From Bradyrhizobium sp. DOA9 (lineage in GTDB: Bacteria > Pseudomonadota > Alphaproteobacteria > Rhizobiales > Xanthobacteraceae): 64,000 bases of DNA. Location: positions 4,391,725 to 4,455,724 of the forward strand of contig NZ_DF820425.1 in NCBI RefSeq assembly GCF_000617845.2. Direction: 5' to 3'. The position numbers and the translations under genes were made by a program. This document shows, in pieces, positions 53,068 to 62,338 of the stretch; within the stretch, counting starts at the first letter, position 1; every line of letters begins with the position of its first letter. Below the pieces are notes generated by a model. That model saw only the letters and a program-made list of their open reading frames with translations. It did not search any database and was not told the origin of the DNA.

Positions 53068-55281
53068 TCAGGATTGATGGCGTTCGTTCCGGCGCGTGAG
53101 ACGACGCGGCGAGGATTCCTTGAGCGACTTTCCACGGCCAGACAGACTCGGATTCGTCATGAAGTAGTTGTGGACGTTGAAAGGCTCCTCGCCCTTCGCG
53201 GTCTTCATACGCGTTGAAGACCCATCCGGCAACAATTGCCAGCTCTGCTCGTTGTCCTTCAGGTTCGCGACCATGATCTGTTCGAGAACCTGCTGATGCA
53301 CCGTCGGATTTTGCAGCGGACACAATACCTCGACGCGGCGGTCGAGGTTGCGCGGCATCATGTCGGCGGAGGAGATATACACAGCCGCTTTCGCGCTCGG
53401 CAGGCCCTGGCCCATGCCGAAGCAGTAGATTCGGCCATGCTCCAGGAAGCGGCCGATGATCGACTTGACCCGGATGTTCTCCGACAGGCCGGGAATGCCC
53501 GGCCTGAGGCAGCAGATACCGCGTACCACGAGCTCGACCTGGACGCCGGCCTGGGACGCCTCGTAGAGCGCATCGATGATGTCGGGGTCGACCAGCGCGT
53601 TCATCTTCATCCAGACCGCGCCCGGACGGCCATGCCGCGCATGCGCGGTCTCGCCCTGGATGTGCTCGATGATGCGCTTGCGCAGCGTCAGCGGCGACAC
53701 CGCCATCTTTTCCAGATCGCTCGGCGCGGCATAACCGGTGATGAAATTGAACACGCGCGCGGCATCGCGGCCGATCGTCGGGTCCGAGGTGAAGTAGGAC
53801 AGGTCGGTGTAGATGCGCGCGGTGACCGGGTGATAATTGCCGGTGCCGGTATGGACGTAGGTCGTCAGGCTGCCGCCCTCGCGGCGCACCACCATCGAAA
53901 GCTTCGCGTGTGTCTTCAGTTCGAGGAAGCCGTAGACCACCTGCACGCCGGCGCGTTCGAGATCGCGCGCCCAGCGGATGTTGGCTTCTTCGTCGAACCG
54001 CGCTTTCAGCTCGATCAGCGCGGTGACTGATTTGCCGGCTTCGGCGGCTTCCGCCAGCGCGCGCACGATCGGTGAGTTGTTGGAGGTGCGGTAGAGCGTC
54101 TGCTTGATCGCGACGACGTCGGGGTCGCGCGTTGCTTGCTGCAGGAACTGCACCACGACGTCGAAGGATTCGTAGGGATGGTGGACGATCAGGTCCTTCT
54201 GCCGGATCGCGGCGAAGATGTCGCCGCCATGCTCGCGCACGCGCTCGGGATGACGCGGCACGTAAGGGGTGAATTCGAGGTCGGGCCGGTCGAGGCGGGT
54301 GAGCTGCGAGAGCTCGTTCATCGCCTGCACGCCGTCGACCAGGAACACCTCGTCGTCGGCGGCCGAGAGCGCGTGCTGCACGAAGCTGCGCAGCTCCTCC
54401 GGCATCTTGGCGTCGATCTCGAGCCGGATCACCGATCCGCGGCGGCGGCGCTTCAGCGCGGTCTCGAACAGGCGGACGAGGTCTTCGGCCTCTTCCTCGA
54501 TTTCGAGCTCGGAGTCCCGGATGATCCGGAAGGCGCCCTGGCCGTGCAGATTGTAGCCGGGGAACAGGCGGTTGATGAACAGGGCGGTGGCCTGCTCCAG
54601 CGAGATCAGGCGCACGGTGCCCTCCGCCGGCAGGCGGATGAAGCGGTCGATCTTGCCGGGCATGCGGATCAGCGCGTTCATCTGCCGGCCGTCGGCGGCG
54701 CGCGTGAGCTGCAGCGCGATGGTGAAGCCGAGGCTCGGAATAAACGGGAAGGGGTGAGCCGGATCGATCGCGAGCGGCGTCAGCAGCGGGAACACGTTGT
54801 GGAGGAAGTAGTCCTCGATCCAGGTCCGTTCCGCCTTGGTGACGTCCTTGCCGTCCACCAGCACGATACCGACGCCGGCCAGGGTGAGGCGGAGGTCGCG
54901 CCAGATCGCCTGCTGGTCGGACGCGAGCTGGGACACGGTGCGGTTGATCAGCGCGAGCTGCTCCGACGGCGTCAGGCCGTCGGGCGCGCGCTCGGCAATG
55001 CCCTCGCGCACCTGGGCCTTGATGCCGGCGACGCGGACCATGAAGAACTCGTCAAGGTTATTCGCCGAAATCGACAGGAAGCGCACGCGCTCCAGCACGG
55101 GATGGCTGGGGTTGACTGATTCCTCCAGGACGCGGCGGTTGAAATGCAGCCAGGACAGCTCGCGGTTGATGAACCGCTCGGGGCTGGACGCGATCGCCGG
55201 AAGGCCCTCGGCTTCCGGGGCTTTCTCTTTTGTTTCAACAGCTTGCGCAGAGTCCATCAGAAGTCGGTCCATCCAGTTCAC
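53068..55281 (-). CDS. ppk1: Polyphosphate kinase 1
   Basis: PPK1 makes inorganic polyphosphate from ATP. The 737-aa protein has FINRELSWLHFNRRV near the N-terminus, the autophosphorylated His458 in LKTHAKLSMV, HTGTGNYHP and FLEHGRIY. Full length for the family, with the usual four domains. It is upstream of ppx in a tight pair. Confidence 0.96.
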   Translation of the reverse strand: MNWMDRLLMDSAQAVETKEKAPEAEGLPAIASSPERFINRELSWLHFNRRVLEESVNPSHPVLERVRFLSISANNLDEFFMVRVAGIKAQVREGIAERAPDGLTPSEQLALINRTVSQLASDQQAIWRDLRLTLAGVGIVLVDGKDVTKAERTWIEDYFLHNVFPLLTPLAIDPAHPFPFIPSLGFTIALQLTRAADGRQMNALIRMPGKIDRFIRLPAEGTVRLISLEQATALFINRLFPGYNLHGQGAFRIIRDSELEIEEEAEDLVRLFETALKRRRRGSVIRLEIDAKMPEELRSFVQHALSAADDEVFLVDGVQAMNELSQLTRLDRPDLEFTPYVPRHPERVREHGGDIFAAIRQKDLIVHHPYESFDVVVQFLQQATRDPDVVAIKQTLYRTSNNSPIVRALAEAAEAGKSVTALIELKARFDEEANIRWARDLERAGVQVVYGFLELKTHAKLSMVVRREGGSLTTYVHTGTGNYHPVTARIYTDLSYFTSDPTIGRDAARVFNFITGYAAPSDLEKMAVSPLTLRKRIIEHIQGETAHARHGRPGAVWMKMNALVDPDIIDALYEASQAGVQVELVVRGICCLRPGIPGLSENIRVKSIIGRFLEHGRIYCFGMGQGLPSAKAAVYISSADMMPRNLDRRVEVLCPLQNPTVHQQVLEQIMVANLKDNEQSWQLLPDGSSTRMKTAKGEEPFNVHNYFMTNPSLSGRGKSLKESSPRRLTRRNERHQS

Positions 55282-55402
55282 CCCAATTGCGACTTACGCG
55301 CAAAATCGGCGGGAGCATGTGTTAGAGCGATGACGTTTCGATGACATTGATGTTCCGCGGCCGCGCCGCGTCAAGCGGGGCGTCAGGGGCCTCGCGAGCC
55401 GG

Positions 55403-56080
55403 TCAGGGGTCCCGGAGCAGCTCGGCGGCCAGCGCCCGGGTGACGGGACGGCCGAGCCGCAGGGCTTCGCTGTCGAGCAGCTCGACCGCCCGCCGGGCGG
55501 CGGCCGAGGACCGTTCCAGGCGCGTGGCGAGGTAGCCGACCACGCTCTCATCCACAGTGAGCTGGCGGTCCGCGCAGAACTTGACGATGAGGCCGCGGAA
55601 CAGCTGGTCGTCGGGCGGCAGCAGCGTGACCACCGGAACGGCGCGCAGGCGCGAGCGCAGGTCGCGCAGCTCGATCTGAAGCGCGGCCGGCGCCTCGCGC
55701 CCGGTGAACAGGACGTAGGCGCCGTCTTCGCGGGCGAGATTCATCAGGTGAAACAGGGCTCGCTCGTCCAATTTTCCAGCCTTCAGGTCCTCAACCACCA
55801 GCGCGCCGGTGGCGAGCGCGCCCGGAACGCTTGCCGCGGTCAGTGCATCGGCGCTGGTCGAGCGCGCGCCGGCCTCTTCCGCCCAGATCGCCGCAAGATG
55901 GCTCTTGCCGCTTCCCTCCGGACCGGTCAGCCACATGATTCGGTTCGGCCATTCCGGCCAGCTGTCGATCAGGCCGAGACCGGCCGCGTTGGCGGGGCCT
56001 TCGAGAAAGTTGTCCCGGCTGAGGCTCTCCGCATGCGGAAGTGCGAACGCCAATTGTCGGGGATGAACGCGGCCTGCCAC
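55403..56080 (-). CDS. hdaA: DnaA/Hda-related regulatory ATPase
   Basis: A 225-aa DnaA-like AAA+ protein without the DNA-binding domain, so an HdaA-type regulator that inactivates DnaA-ATP after replication starts. It has a Walker A GPEGSGKSHL (53-62) and the start QLAFALPHAESLSRDNFLEG typical of Hda proteins. The arginine-finger and sensor 2 regions fit. The gene is upstream of ppk1 on the same strand, a common rhizobial order. Confidence 0.88.
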   Translation of the reverse strand: MAGRVHPRQLAFALPHAESLSRDNFLEGPANAAGLGLIDSWPEWPNRIMWLTGPEGSGKSHLAAIWAEEAGARSTSADALTAASVPGALATGALVVEDLKAGKLDERALFHLMNLAREDGAYVLFTGREAPAALQIELRDLRSRLRAVPVVTLLPPDDQLFRGLIVKFCADRQLTVDESVVGYLATRLERSSAAARRAVELLDSEALRLGRPVTRALAAELLRDP

Positions 56081-56171
56081 GCTTGCTTTGCTCCATGCCG
56101 GGGCGCCGGCCCGTCCGAAGAGAGATTTGATCGAGTGGAGATGGCCTTTGCGAGGCCGCTTCCACTCTCAT

Positions 56172-56207
56172 TTGGCCTCTATCGTGCTACTTGGCCTCTA
56201 TCGTGCT
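56172..56207. repeat. 19-bp tandem duplication at the 3' end of the phosphatidyltransferase gene
   Basis: TTGGCCTCTATCGTGCT occurs at 56172-56188 and again at 56191-56207. The stop codon of the gene falls at the junction of the two copies. Confidence 0.7.
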
Positions 56208-56729
56208 CATGTGCCGCAGCCACTCGACGAGATAGAGCGACACGGAGGAGAGCGTGAAGACCGTGACGAGGCCCATCAGGATGATATCATAAGGCGCGGG
56301 CTTGAAGCCGAAGGCAAGCGCCGCCAGCACCAAAGCTGCGAACGCGACTTGTGCAACCGTGTTGAGCTTGGACACTTTCGACGGCTTCATCTCGACCGGC
56401 CGGTCGAACAGCCAGGACACGATCACGGCGGCGACGATCATGATGTCGCGCGAGACCACCAGAATCACGATCCAGCGCGGGATCGCGCCCCAGATGCCGA
56501 GCGCCATGTAGATCGAGACCAGCAGCGCCTTGTCGGCGAGCGGGTCGAGCAGGGCGCCGAGCTCGCTCGTCATGTTGAAGCGCTTGGCCAGGAAGCCATC
56601 CACGGCATCGCTGATGCCGGCGATCAGGAAGACGGCGAACGCCACCTCCATTTGGCTCGACACGATGGCCCAGACGATGATCGGGACCAGCATGATGCGG
56701 CCCAGGGTAATAATGTTCGGAATACTCAC
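56187..56729 (-). CDS. CDP-alcohol phosphatidyltransferase
   Basis: A 180-aa membrane enzyme that replaces CMP of a CDP-lipid with an alcohol, as in phosphatidylglycerol-phosphate synthesis (PgsA-like). It has the family signature D-G-x2-A-x-R-x8-G-x3-D-x3-D (DGFLAKR...GALLDPLAD) and four to five membrane segments. The GTG at 56729 starts at VSIPNIITLGRIML, the family N-terminus; the longer reading to 56831 is rejected. The 3' end carries a 19-base tandem duplication creating its stop codon. Confidence 0.87.
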   Translation of the reverse strand: MSIPNIITLGRIMLVPIIVWAIVSSQMEVAFAVFLIAGISDAVDGFLAKRFNMTSELGALLDPLADKALLVSIYMALGIWGAIPRWIVILVVSRDIMIVAAVIVSWLFDRPVEMKPSKVSKLNTVAQVAFAALVLAALAFGFKPAPYDIILMGLVTVFTLSSVSLYLVEWLRHMSTIEAK

Positions 56730-56884
56730 GCAGCGCTTCCCGGCACCGGTTCTGACCTCAAATCCGGCCCGTTGCAGGCTGAACCGGTTGATATGTCTAC
56801 ATAGTATAGCGAGGAGCGCCATGCGAGCCATTGCGCGTCCCCGGAATTCGACGTAACCAGCCGCAAACCCACTGGAAATCGGGC

Positions 56885-57958
56885 ATGACCGACCGCAAAA
56901 ACGGCCTCACCTACGCCGATTCAGGCGTCGATATCGACGCGGGCAACCGCCTGGTCGACCTGATCAAGCCGATGGTGCGCGCCACCGCGCGGCCGGGCGC
57001 CGATGCCGAGATCGGCGGATTCGGCGGCCTGTTCGACCTCAAGGCGGCCGGCTTCAAGGATCCGGTCCTGGTGGCTGCGACCGACGGCGTCGGCACCAAG
57101 GTCAAGATCGCGATCGAGACCGGCCTGCATGGCGGCATCGGCATCGACCTCGTCGCCATGAGCGTCAACGACCTCGTGGTGCAGGGCGCCGAGCCGCTGT
57201 TTTTCCTGGATTATTTTGCCTGCGGCAAGCTCGACCCCGAGGCCACCGCCGCGATCGTCGCCGGCGTTGCAGAAGGATGCCGCGAATCCGGCTGCGCGCT
57301 GATCGGCGGGGAGACCGCCGAGATGCCCGGCCTCTACAAGGACGGCGACTACGACCTCGGCGGCTTCGCCGTCGGCGCCGCCGAGCGCGGTACGTTGTTG
57401 CCGCGCAAGGACATCGCCGCGGGCGACGCCGTGATCGGTCTCGCTTCGTCCGGCGTGCATTCCAACGGCTTCTCGCTGGTCCGCAAGATCGTGGAGCAGT
57501 CGGGCCTCGGCTTCGAGGCGCAGGCGCCGTTCGCGCCGGTGATGACGCTCGGCGGCGCGCTGCTGACGCCGACCAGGCTCTACGTCAAATCCTGCCTGCG
57601 CGCGATCCGCGAGACCGGCGCGGTGAAGGGGCTCGCCCACATCACCGGCGGCGGCTTCACCGACAACATCCCGCGCGTCCTGCCCAAGCACCTCGGCGTC
57701 GGCATCGACCTCGCCCGCCTGCCGGTGCTGCCGGTGTTCAAATGGCTGGCGGCGCAGGCCGGCATCGCCGAGCTCGAGATGCTGCGCACTTTCAATTGCG
57801 GTATCGGCATGATCGCGATCGTCGAGCCCGACAAGGTCGACAAGGTGATCGAGGTCTTCACCGAGGCCGGCGAGACCGTGGCGCAGCTCGGCACCGTCAT
57901 TCCCGCCGAAGGCGAGCACCGCGTCGTTTATAACGGCCACCTCGACATGGCCTTGTAA
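56885..57958 (+). CDS. purM: Phosphoribosylformylglycinamidine cyclo-ligase
   Basis: PurM (AIR synthetase) closes the imidazole ring in purine synthesis. The 357-aa protein has the family N-terminus TYADSGVDIDAGNRLV, the ATP-binding GGFGGLFDL and the GGETAEMPG motif. Its TAA overlaps the purN start (TAATG). Confidence 0.96.
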   Translation: MTDRKNGLTYADSGVDIDAGNRLVDLIKPMVRATARPGADAEIGGFGGLFDLKAAGFKDPVLVAATDGVGTKVKIAIETGLHGGIGIDLVAMSVNDLVVQGAEPLFFLDYFACGKLDPEATAAIVAGVAEGCRESGCALIGGETAEMPGLYKDGDYDLGGFAVGAAERGTLLPRKDIAAGDAVIGLASSGVHSNGFSLVRKIVEQSGLGFEAQAPFAPVMTLGGALLTPTRLYVKSCLRAIRETGAVKGLAHITGGGFTDNIPRVLPKHLGVGIDLARLPVLPVFKWLAAQAGIAELEMLRTFNCGIGMIAIVEPDKVDKVIEVFTEAGETVAQLGTVIPAEGEHRVVYNGHLDMAL

Positions 57959-58626
57959 TGACTGGCGCTGTGATGAAGCGCCGCGTCGCCATCCTGATTT
58001 CCGGGCGCGGCTCCAACATGGCCGCGCTGATCAGGGCCGCCGCCGCCGCGGATTTCCCGGCGGAGATCTCGCTCGTCATCTCCAACAAGCCCGATGCGCC
58101 CGGACTCGAACGTGCCCGGGCGAGCGGTGTGACCACCGAGGTGATCGAGAGCAAGCCGTTCGGCAAGGACCGCGCCGGATTCGAGAAGGTGCTGCAGGCC
58201 GCGCTCGACAAGCACGGAATCGAGCTGATCTGTCTCGGCGGCTTCATGCGCCTGTTCACGGCCGAGTTCACCAGGGCCTGGTACGGGCGCATGCTCAACA
58301 TCCATCCCTCGCTGCTGCCCTCGTTCCCAGGCCTCGACCCGCACGGCCAGGCGCTGCGCGCCGGCGTCAAGCTGTCCGGCGCGACGGTGCATTTCGTCAT
58401 CCCCGAGACCGATGCCGGCCCGATCGTGATGCAGGGCGCGGTTCCCGTCAGCGACCACGACACGGGCGATACGCTGTCCGAGCGCATCCTCGAGGTCGAG
58501 CACCGCATCTATCCCGAGGCGCTGAGGCTGCTGGCGACCGGCAAGGTTCGGATCGAGGGCGATGTGTGCAGGACGGCGGGCAGCGCAGCGTCGGAGAATT
58601 TTCTGGTGGCGCCGGTGGTCGGCTGA
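57958..58626 (+). CDS. purN: Phosphoribosylglycinamide formyltransferase
   Basis: PurN transfers a formyl group from 10-formyl-tetrahydrofolate to glycinamide ribonucleotide. The 222-aa protein has RVAILISGRGSNMAALI, the catalytic NIHPSLLPSFPG (with His) and PETDAGPIV. It is translationally coupled to purM. Confidence 0.96.
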   Translation: MTGAVMKRRVAILISGRGSNMAALIRAAAAADFPAEISLVISNKPDAPGLERARASGVTTEVIESKPFGKDRAGFEKVLQAALDKHGIELICLGGFMRLFTAEFTRAWYGRMLNIHPSLLPSFPGLDPHGQALRAGVKLSGATVHFVIPETDAGPIVMQGAVPVSDHDTGDTLSERILEVEHRIYPEALRLLATGKVRIEGDVCRTAGSAASENFLVAPVVG

Positions 58627-58640
58627 GCAGCCGCTCCGCG

Positions 58641-58729
58641 CCGTCATTGCAAGGAGCCCTTGCGACGAAGCAATCCAGAATCGCTCAGCGGAAAGATTCT
58701 GGATTGCTTCGCTTCGCTCGCAATGACGG
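58641..58729. repeat. Palindromic interspersed repeat downstream of purN
   Basis: Outer arms CCGTCATTGC (58641-58650) and GCAATGACGG (58720-58729), and inner arms GAAGCAATCCAGAATC (58667-58682) and GATTCTGGATTGCTTC (58695-58710), make a near-perfect long hairpin. It belongs to the CCGTCATTGC...GCAATGACGG family of repeats found in Bradyrhizobium. Confidence 0.8.
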
Positions 58730-58846
58730 AATATGTGGCGCGAGCGGGCCGAACCATGAATCTACGCGCATCGGGCGAGCCCGCGAACAAAATCCCCCGG
58801 CAGAGCCGGGGGCAACGTCATGATCGCCCGCAGGCCGCGAGAGACA

Positions 58847-59053
58847 TCAGGAAACCTTGAGGTTCTCCGCGGATGATTTGCCGCGGTTCTCCACGAGGTC
58901 GAATTCAACCACCTGGTTTTCGTTGAGGGTGGAAAGTCCGGCACGCTCGACCGCGGAGATGTGGACGAACACGTCCTTGTCGCCGCCGTTCGGCTTGATG
59001 AACCCATAGCCCTTGGTCGGGTTGAACCATTTGACGGTGCCCTTTTGCGGCAT
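58847..59053 (-). CDS. Cold-shock protein (CspA family)
   Basis: A 68-aa single-domain RNA chaperone: KGTVKWFNPTKGYGFIKP (RNP1 region) and DVFVHISAVERAG (RNP2) are intact. The ATG at 59053 is the family start; the ORF that runs to 59638 is not coding upstream of it. The space upstream could hold a long regulatory leader, as is usual for csp genes, but none is proven. Confidence 0.95.
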   Translation of the reverse strand: MPQKGTVKWFNPTKGYGFIKPNGGDKDVFVHISAVERAGLSTLNENQVVEFDLVENRGKSSAENLKVS

Positions 59054-59432
59054 CGCTCGTCTCCTCCACTGGATACAAAAAAGACGCGGCCGCTTTTTCG
59101 CGTGCCACGCCACAAACGGGCTTCCGGAAGTCTGTTCGAGTCTTGAGGCGCAATGTCGCAAAACGCACAGCAAACGGCCAATTCCGATTGTGACCGATAT
59201 TGCAACATGAAAATCGCCGGCTAGCAAGCCGCGCGCGGATTTCAAGACCTGGCCGGCTGCCTTCAAGCGCAATTTGCGACCTGTGGCAGCGGAACCACAA
59301 TCGGTGCAATAGCCTTCGCCGTCATGCGCCAACCCGTTGACCCCTCGTGGTAGTTCGGCACAAATCGCCGCAAGCGCCGCAGACCGTGTTGCATTTTTGC
59401 GCGCCGCCACTTCGCTTTCGGGATTCATCGTC
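59054..59432. other. Divergent intergenic region: cold-shock leader and outer-membrane gene promoter
   Basis: This 379-base gap lies between the cold-shock gene (minus) and the outer-membrane barrel gene (plus). It probably includes a 5' leader for the cold-shock mRNA. In-frame starts upstream of 59433 for the barrel gene (TTG 59337) were judged unlikely. No other gene or clear promoter was identified. Confidence 0.4.
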
Positions 59433-60590
59433 ATGCGCTGCGCCGCGCAGCTCTCCGGGACACGGCAGACGATCGGGCTGGACCGCGTCCGCCGGATCGC
59501 CGCTGCGCTTGCGATGGCGTTTGCGCTGGTCGTGACGATGGCGGCCGTGAGCCCCAGCTTCGCGCAAAGCCCGACGCCGACGCCCACCCCGACACCCACG
59601 CCGTCACCGACCCCGATTCCTTCCCCGACCTCGACCAATCAAAATCAGTCAGCCGGCAACAGCATGCTCAATTTCGGCTCGGGTTTCCTGGAGCGGCTCG
59701 GCAATCAGGCATCCGGCGGCGTCAACCGGGCGTTCCGCACCAATCCGGACGGCGGCGGCGCCTCGGCGGCTGCGGAAGATCCGCGCTACCGCACCTGGAT
59801 CGAAGGCTACGGCCTCTCGGTCCGCACCGATGCGCAAGGCGACTTCGTCGGCGACAAGCGCAAGACCTTTGGCGGCGTCGCCGGCTTCGGCGCGCGGCTC
59901 GCACCCGGCGTCAATATCGGATTCTCCGTCGACCACAGCCACACTGACATCGACGTGCCGCTGGCGCTGCAATCCGCAACGCTCGACCTGACCCAGCTCG
60001 GCTTCAGCGGCTCGGTGGACAAGGGTCCGTGGACCTGGGCCTTTGCGGTGGTGCACGGTTTCGGCAAGGTCCATTCCAGCCGCGACACCGGCCTCGGCTT
60101 TGCGACCGCGGGCTATCGCGCCGCCGTCGACGGCGGGCTGACCGAGATCAGCTATTACTGGACCAAGGACCAGATGCGCATCGTGCCCAAGGGCGCGCTG
60201 GAATATGTGCGCGCCACCAGCGCCGCGTTCCAGGAGACCGGAGGACTGGATCCGCTCAACGTCGGCTCGTCAGCGCTGTCGCGCGCGCGCATCATGATCG
60301 GGGCCGAGATCGGCCGCTACTTCATCATCGACCAGAAGATCCTGGACCTCTCGGCCTACGGCAAGCTCGTCGACAATTTCCACCAGGACCTGGGATCCAT
60401 CCAGGTCAGCCTGGGCGCCCAGAACATCATCGTCCCCGGCATCGGCGAGAGCCGTTACGGCGCGGATGCCGGGGCCTCGGCTTCGCTCAGCCTGACCAAC
60501 GTGGCGCGGCTTTACGTCAATTACGACGGCAAGTTCCGCAACGAGCTCACCTCGCACCAGGGCACGCTCGGCTTCGAGTACAAATGGTGA
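59433..60590 (+). CDS. Outer-membrane autotransporter-type beta-barrel protein
   Basis: A 385-aa exported protein. A signal region (residues about 20-45) is followed by a Thr/Pro repeat linker (PTPTPTPTPTPSPTPIPSPTS, about 47-67). A beta-barrel domain follows (about 110-385) ending LGFEYKW, a typical C-terminal aromatic outer-membrane signature. The passenger part is only the linker plus about 40 residues, so it is unlikely to be a classical autotransporter. More likely it is an outer-membrane porin or adhesin-like protein of unknown role. Confidence 0.82.
   Translation: MRCAAQLSGTRQTIGLDRVRRIAAALAMAFALVVTMAAVSPSFAQSPTPTPTPTPTPSPTPIPSPTSTNQNQSAGNSMLNFGSGFLERLGNQASGGVNRAFRTNPDGGGASAAAEDPRYRTWIEGYGLSVRTDAQGDFVGDKRKTFGGVAGFGARLAPGVNIGFSVDHSHTDIDVPLALQSATLDLTQLGFSGSVDKGPWTWAFAVVHGFGKVHSSRDTGLGFATAGYRAAVDGGLTEISYYWTKDQMRIVPKGALEYVRATSAAFQETGGLDPLNVGSSALSRARIMIGAEIGRYFIIDQKILDLSAYGKLVDNFHQDLGSIQVSLGAQNIIVPGIGESRYGADAGASASLSLTNVARLYVNYDGKFRNELTSHQGTLGFEYKW
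59571..59632 (+). repeat. Pro/Thr codon repeat in the barrel protein
   Basis: A run of CCGACG/CCCACC-type six-base units encodes the alternating Pro-Thr/Ser linker of the protein at 59433-60590. Such repeats may vary in length between strains. Confidence 0.7.
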
Positions 60591-60608
60591 GGCGAGGCTC
60601 GCCCGCGT

Positions 60609-61619
60609 TCAGGTCGGCGCCGTCGCCACATAGCCCGTCAAGCCGAAGCCCTCGCGCGCCGCGGTCATCATCGGCACCAGTGCGTTCGGATGGATGAACT
60701 CGTCGCGGAAGCAGGGATAGGTCCTGGCATCGAAGATCTTCTTCAGCCAGTCGACCACGATCTTGTGCCGCTCGGAGCTGCGGAACTCCTTGTGATAGGT
60801 GAGCCAGAGATCGGCGTGGTGGCTGACGCCGAGATCGACGGCAACGAGCGGCGCGCCGAGCGCGATCGACACCGTCGGCAGGAAGCCGATGCCGGCGCCG
60901 CGCTCAACCGCATAGAGCACGCCGACCGACGAATTTGTCTTGATCCCGACGATGCCTTCCAGCGATTGCAATCCGAGCACGCGGGCATAGGCGCCGTCGT
61001 CGACCTGCGGCGCGCTCTGCTTGATGATGCGGTGGTTGTTCAATTCGGCGAGCGTTGCCGGCACGCCGTAGAGGCTTTCATACTCCTTGGAGACGAAGGG
61101 ATAGATGTGGAGGCGGCCGAGCTTGGCGACGATCAGGTCCGGATTGGTCGGCGGCTCGAGCTGGATTGCGATATCGGATTCGAGCCGCGCGACGTCGGCC
61201 TGCTCCATCGCGCAGCGCAGATCGACGGTGATCTTGCGATAGGTCTTCTGGAAGTCGATCAGCCGCGGCAGGATCCAGAAATTGCCGGGGCCTTCCGTCA
61301 CCGCGACGCGCACGGTGCCCGAGGTGTCGCTCGACGACCGCGCGGCGCGGCGGAAGACGTTGAAGGCGTGACGCTCCATATGCGTGACGTCGGCGATCAT
61401 CGCGGTGCCTTCATCGCTGAGCGTCAGCCCGCTCTGGTCGCGCAGGAACAGCTTGCAGCCGATGCTCTCCTCGAGCCGGTCGATGCGGCGCATCAGCGTG
61501 GTCGAGGTGAGGCCGAGCTCTTCGGCGGCATTGCGAAAACTTTTATATTTTGCGCATGCTAAAAACAGCTTCAAATCATCCCAGGACGCGCCCAGGGCTT
61601 CTTCACGGTGCTGCATCAT
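60609..61619 (-). CDS. LysR-family transcriptional regulator
   Basis: A 336-aa LysR regulator: winged-helix HTH at residues 10-70 (DDLKLFLACAKYKSFRNAAEELGLTSTTLMRRIDRLEESIG) and a substrate-binding domain of usual length. The ATG at 61619 is chosen; in-frame starts at 61616, 61649 and TTG 61664 are also possible. It is divergent from two GNAT genes and an isochorismatase-fold gene, so these are its likely targets. Co-inducer unknown. Confidence 0.87.
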   Translation of the reverse strand: MMQHREEALGASWDDLKLFLACAKYKSFRNAAEELGLTSTTLMRRIDRLEESIGCKLFLRDQSGLTLSDEGTAMIADVTHMERHAFNVFRRAARSSSDTSGTVRVAVTEGPGNFWILPRLIDFQKTYRKITVDLRCAMEQADVARLESDIAIQLEPPTNPDLIVAKLGRLHIYPFVSKEYESLYGVPATLAELNNHRIIKQSAPQVDDGAYARVLGLQSLEGIVGIKTNSSVGVLYAVERGAGIGFLPTVSIALGAPLVAVDLGVSHHADLWLTYHKEFRSSERHKIVVDWLKKIFDARTYPCFRDEFIHPNALVPMMTAAREGFGLTGYVATAPT

Positions 61620-61720
61620 CGCAGCACCCCGGTGCAATAACTGGTGCATACTCCTGATCCCCAACCGCTAAGCTCATCGTCATAGCGGGGCATGAAAGCC
61701 TCGAACGATAGAGGCGCGAC

Positions 61721-62338
61721 ATGAGTATGGAAAGGGGCACGTTTGCCGCAAGGCATGATTTCGATGCCTTGCCGCTGAGCCCGGACGTCGACGTCCGTTG
61801 TGCGCAATTTTCCGAAATTGGAGCGCTTTCGGAGATGGCGCACCGGCTGGTGCCGGGCGTGCAGATCGGGACGGCGGAGCTTGCCAAATATTACGTCTTC
61901 GATCCCCAGAGCATCCTGACATTCAGCCGCAAAGGCAAGCTCGTCGGCGGCATGGCCTTCCTGTTTCTCAATGACCGCGGACATGACGCGCTGCTGCTCG
62001 ACGAGATTTGCCTCACCGCGCCCGAGACGCGTTATCTCGCATCGGCGGACGAAGACGTCGCTGCAATCTACATCTGGGCGATCGCGGCGACGGGCCGCGG
62101 CATCGCCGGTCTCGGCAAGGCCGCGGCTCATCTGCGGCAGATAAGGTTTCGCGGCGCGGATTGCTATGCGCAGCCGTCAACGGTGGCCGGACGCGACATC
62201 ATGAAGGCGACGGGCTTTGCACCCGTCCCGAGCTTCCAACCCGACCTCTGGTGCTACGAGCGGCCCTGGCATCGGCGGCCGATGCAGATGCCGGGTGCGA
62301 TCATTCAATCAAGGAGCTTTGCAGATGCACGGTACTAG
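61721..62338 (+). CDS. GNAT-fold acetyltransferase-like protein 1
   Basis: A 205-aa GNAT-like protein (VRCAQFSEIGALSEMAHRLVP ... LTFSRKGKLVGGMAFLFLNDRGHDALLLDEICL), but the acetyl-CoA-binding R/Q-x-x-G-x-G/A motif is not obvious. It is preceded by GAGGCGCGAC and begins the GNAT-GNAT-isochorismatase cluster divergent from the LysR gene. Acyl-transfer to a small amine is plausible, but the substrate is unknown. Confidence 0.72.
   Translation: MSMERGTFAARHDFDALPLSPDVDVRCAQFSEIGALSEMAHRLVPGVQIGTAELAKYYVFDPQSILTFSRKGKLVGGMAFLFLNDRGHDALLLDEICLTAPETRYLASADEDVAAIYIWAIAATGRGIAGLGKAAAHLRQIRFRGADCYAQPSTVAGRDIMKATGFAPVPSFQPDLWCYERPWHRRPMQMPGAIIQSRSFADARY

Noticed and set aside
51416..53323. 635-codon open frame on the same strand as ppx but in another frame
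   Set aside because: It overlaps ppx completely and is Arg-rich without a motif; ppx has family motifs and correct length.
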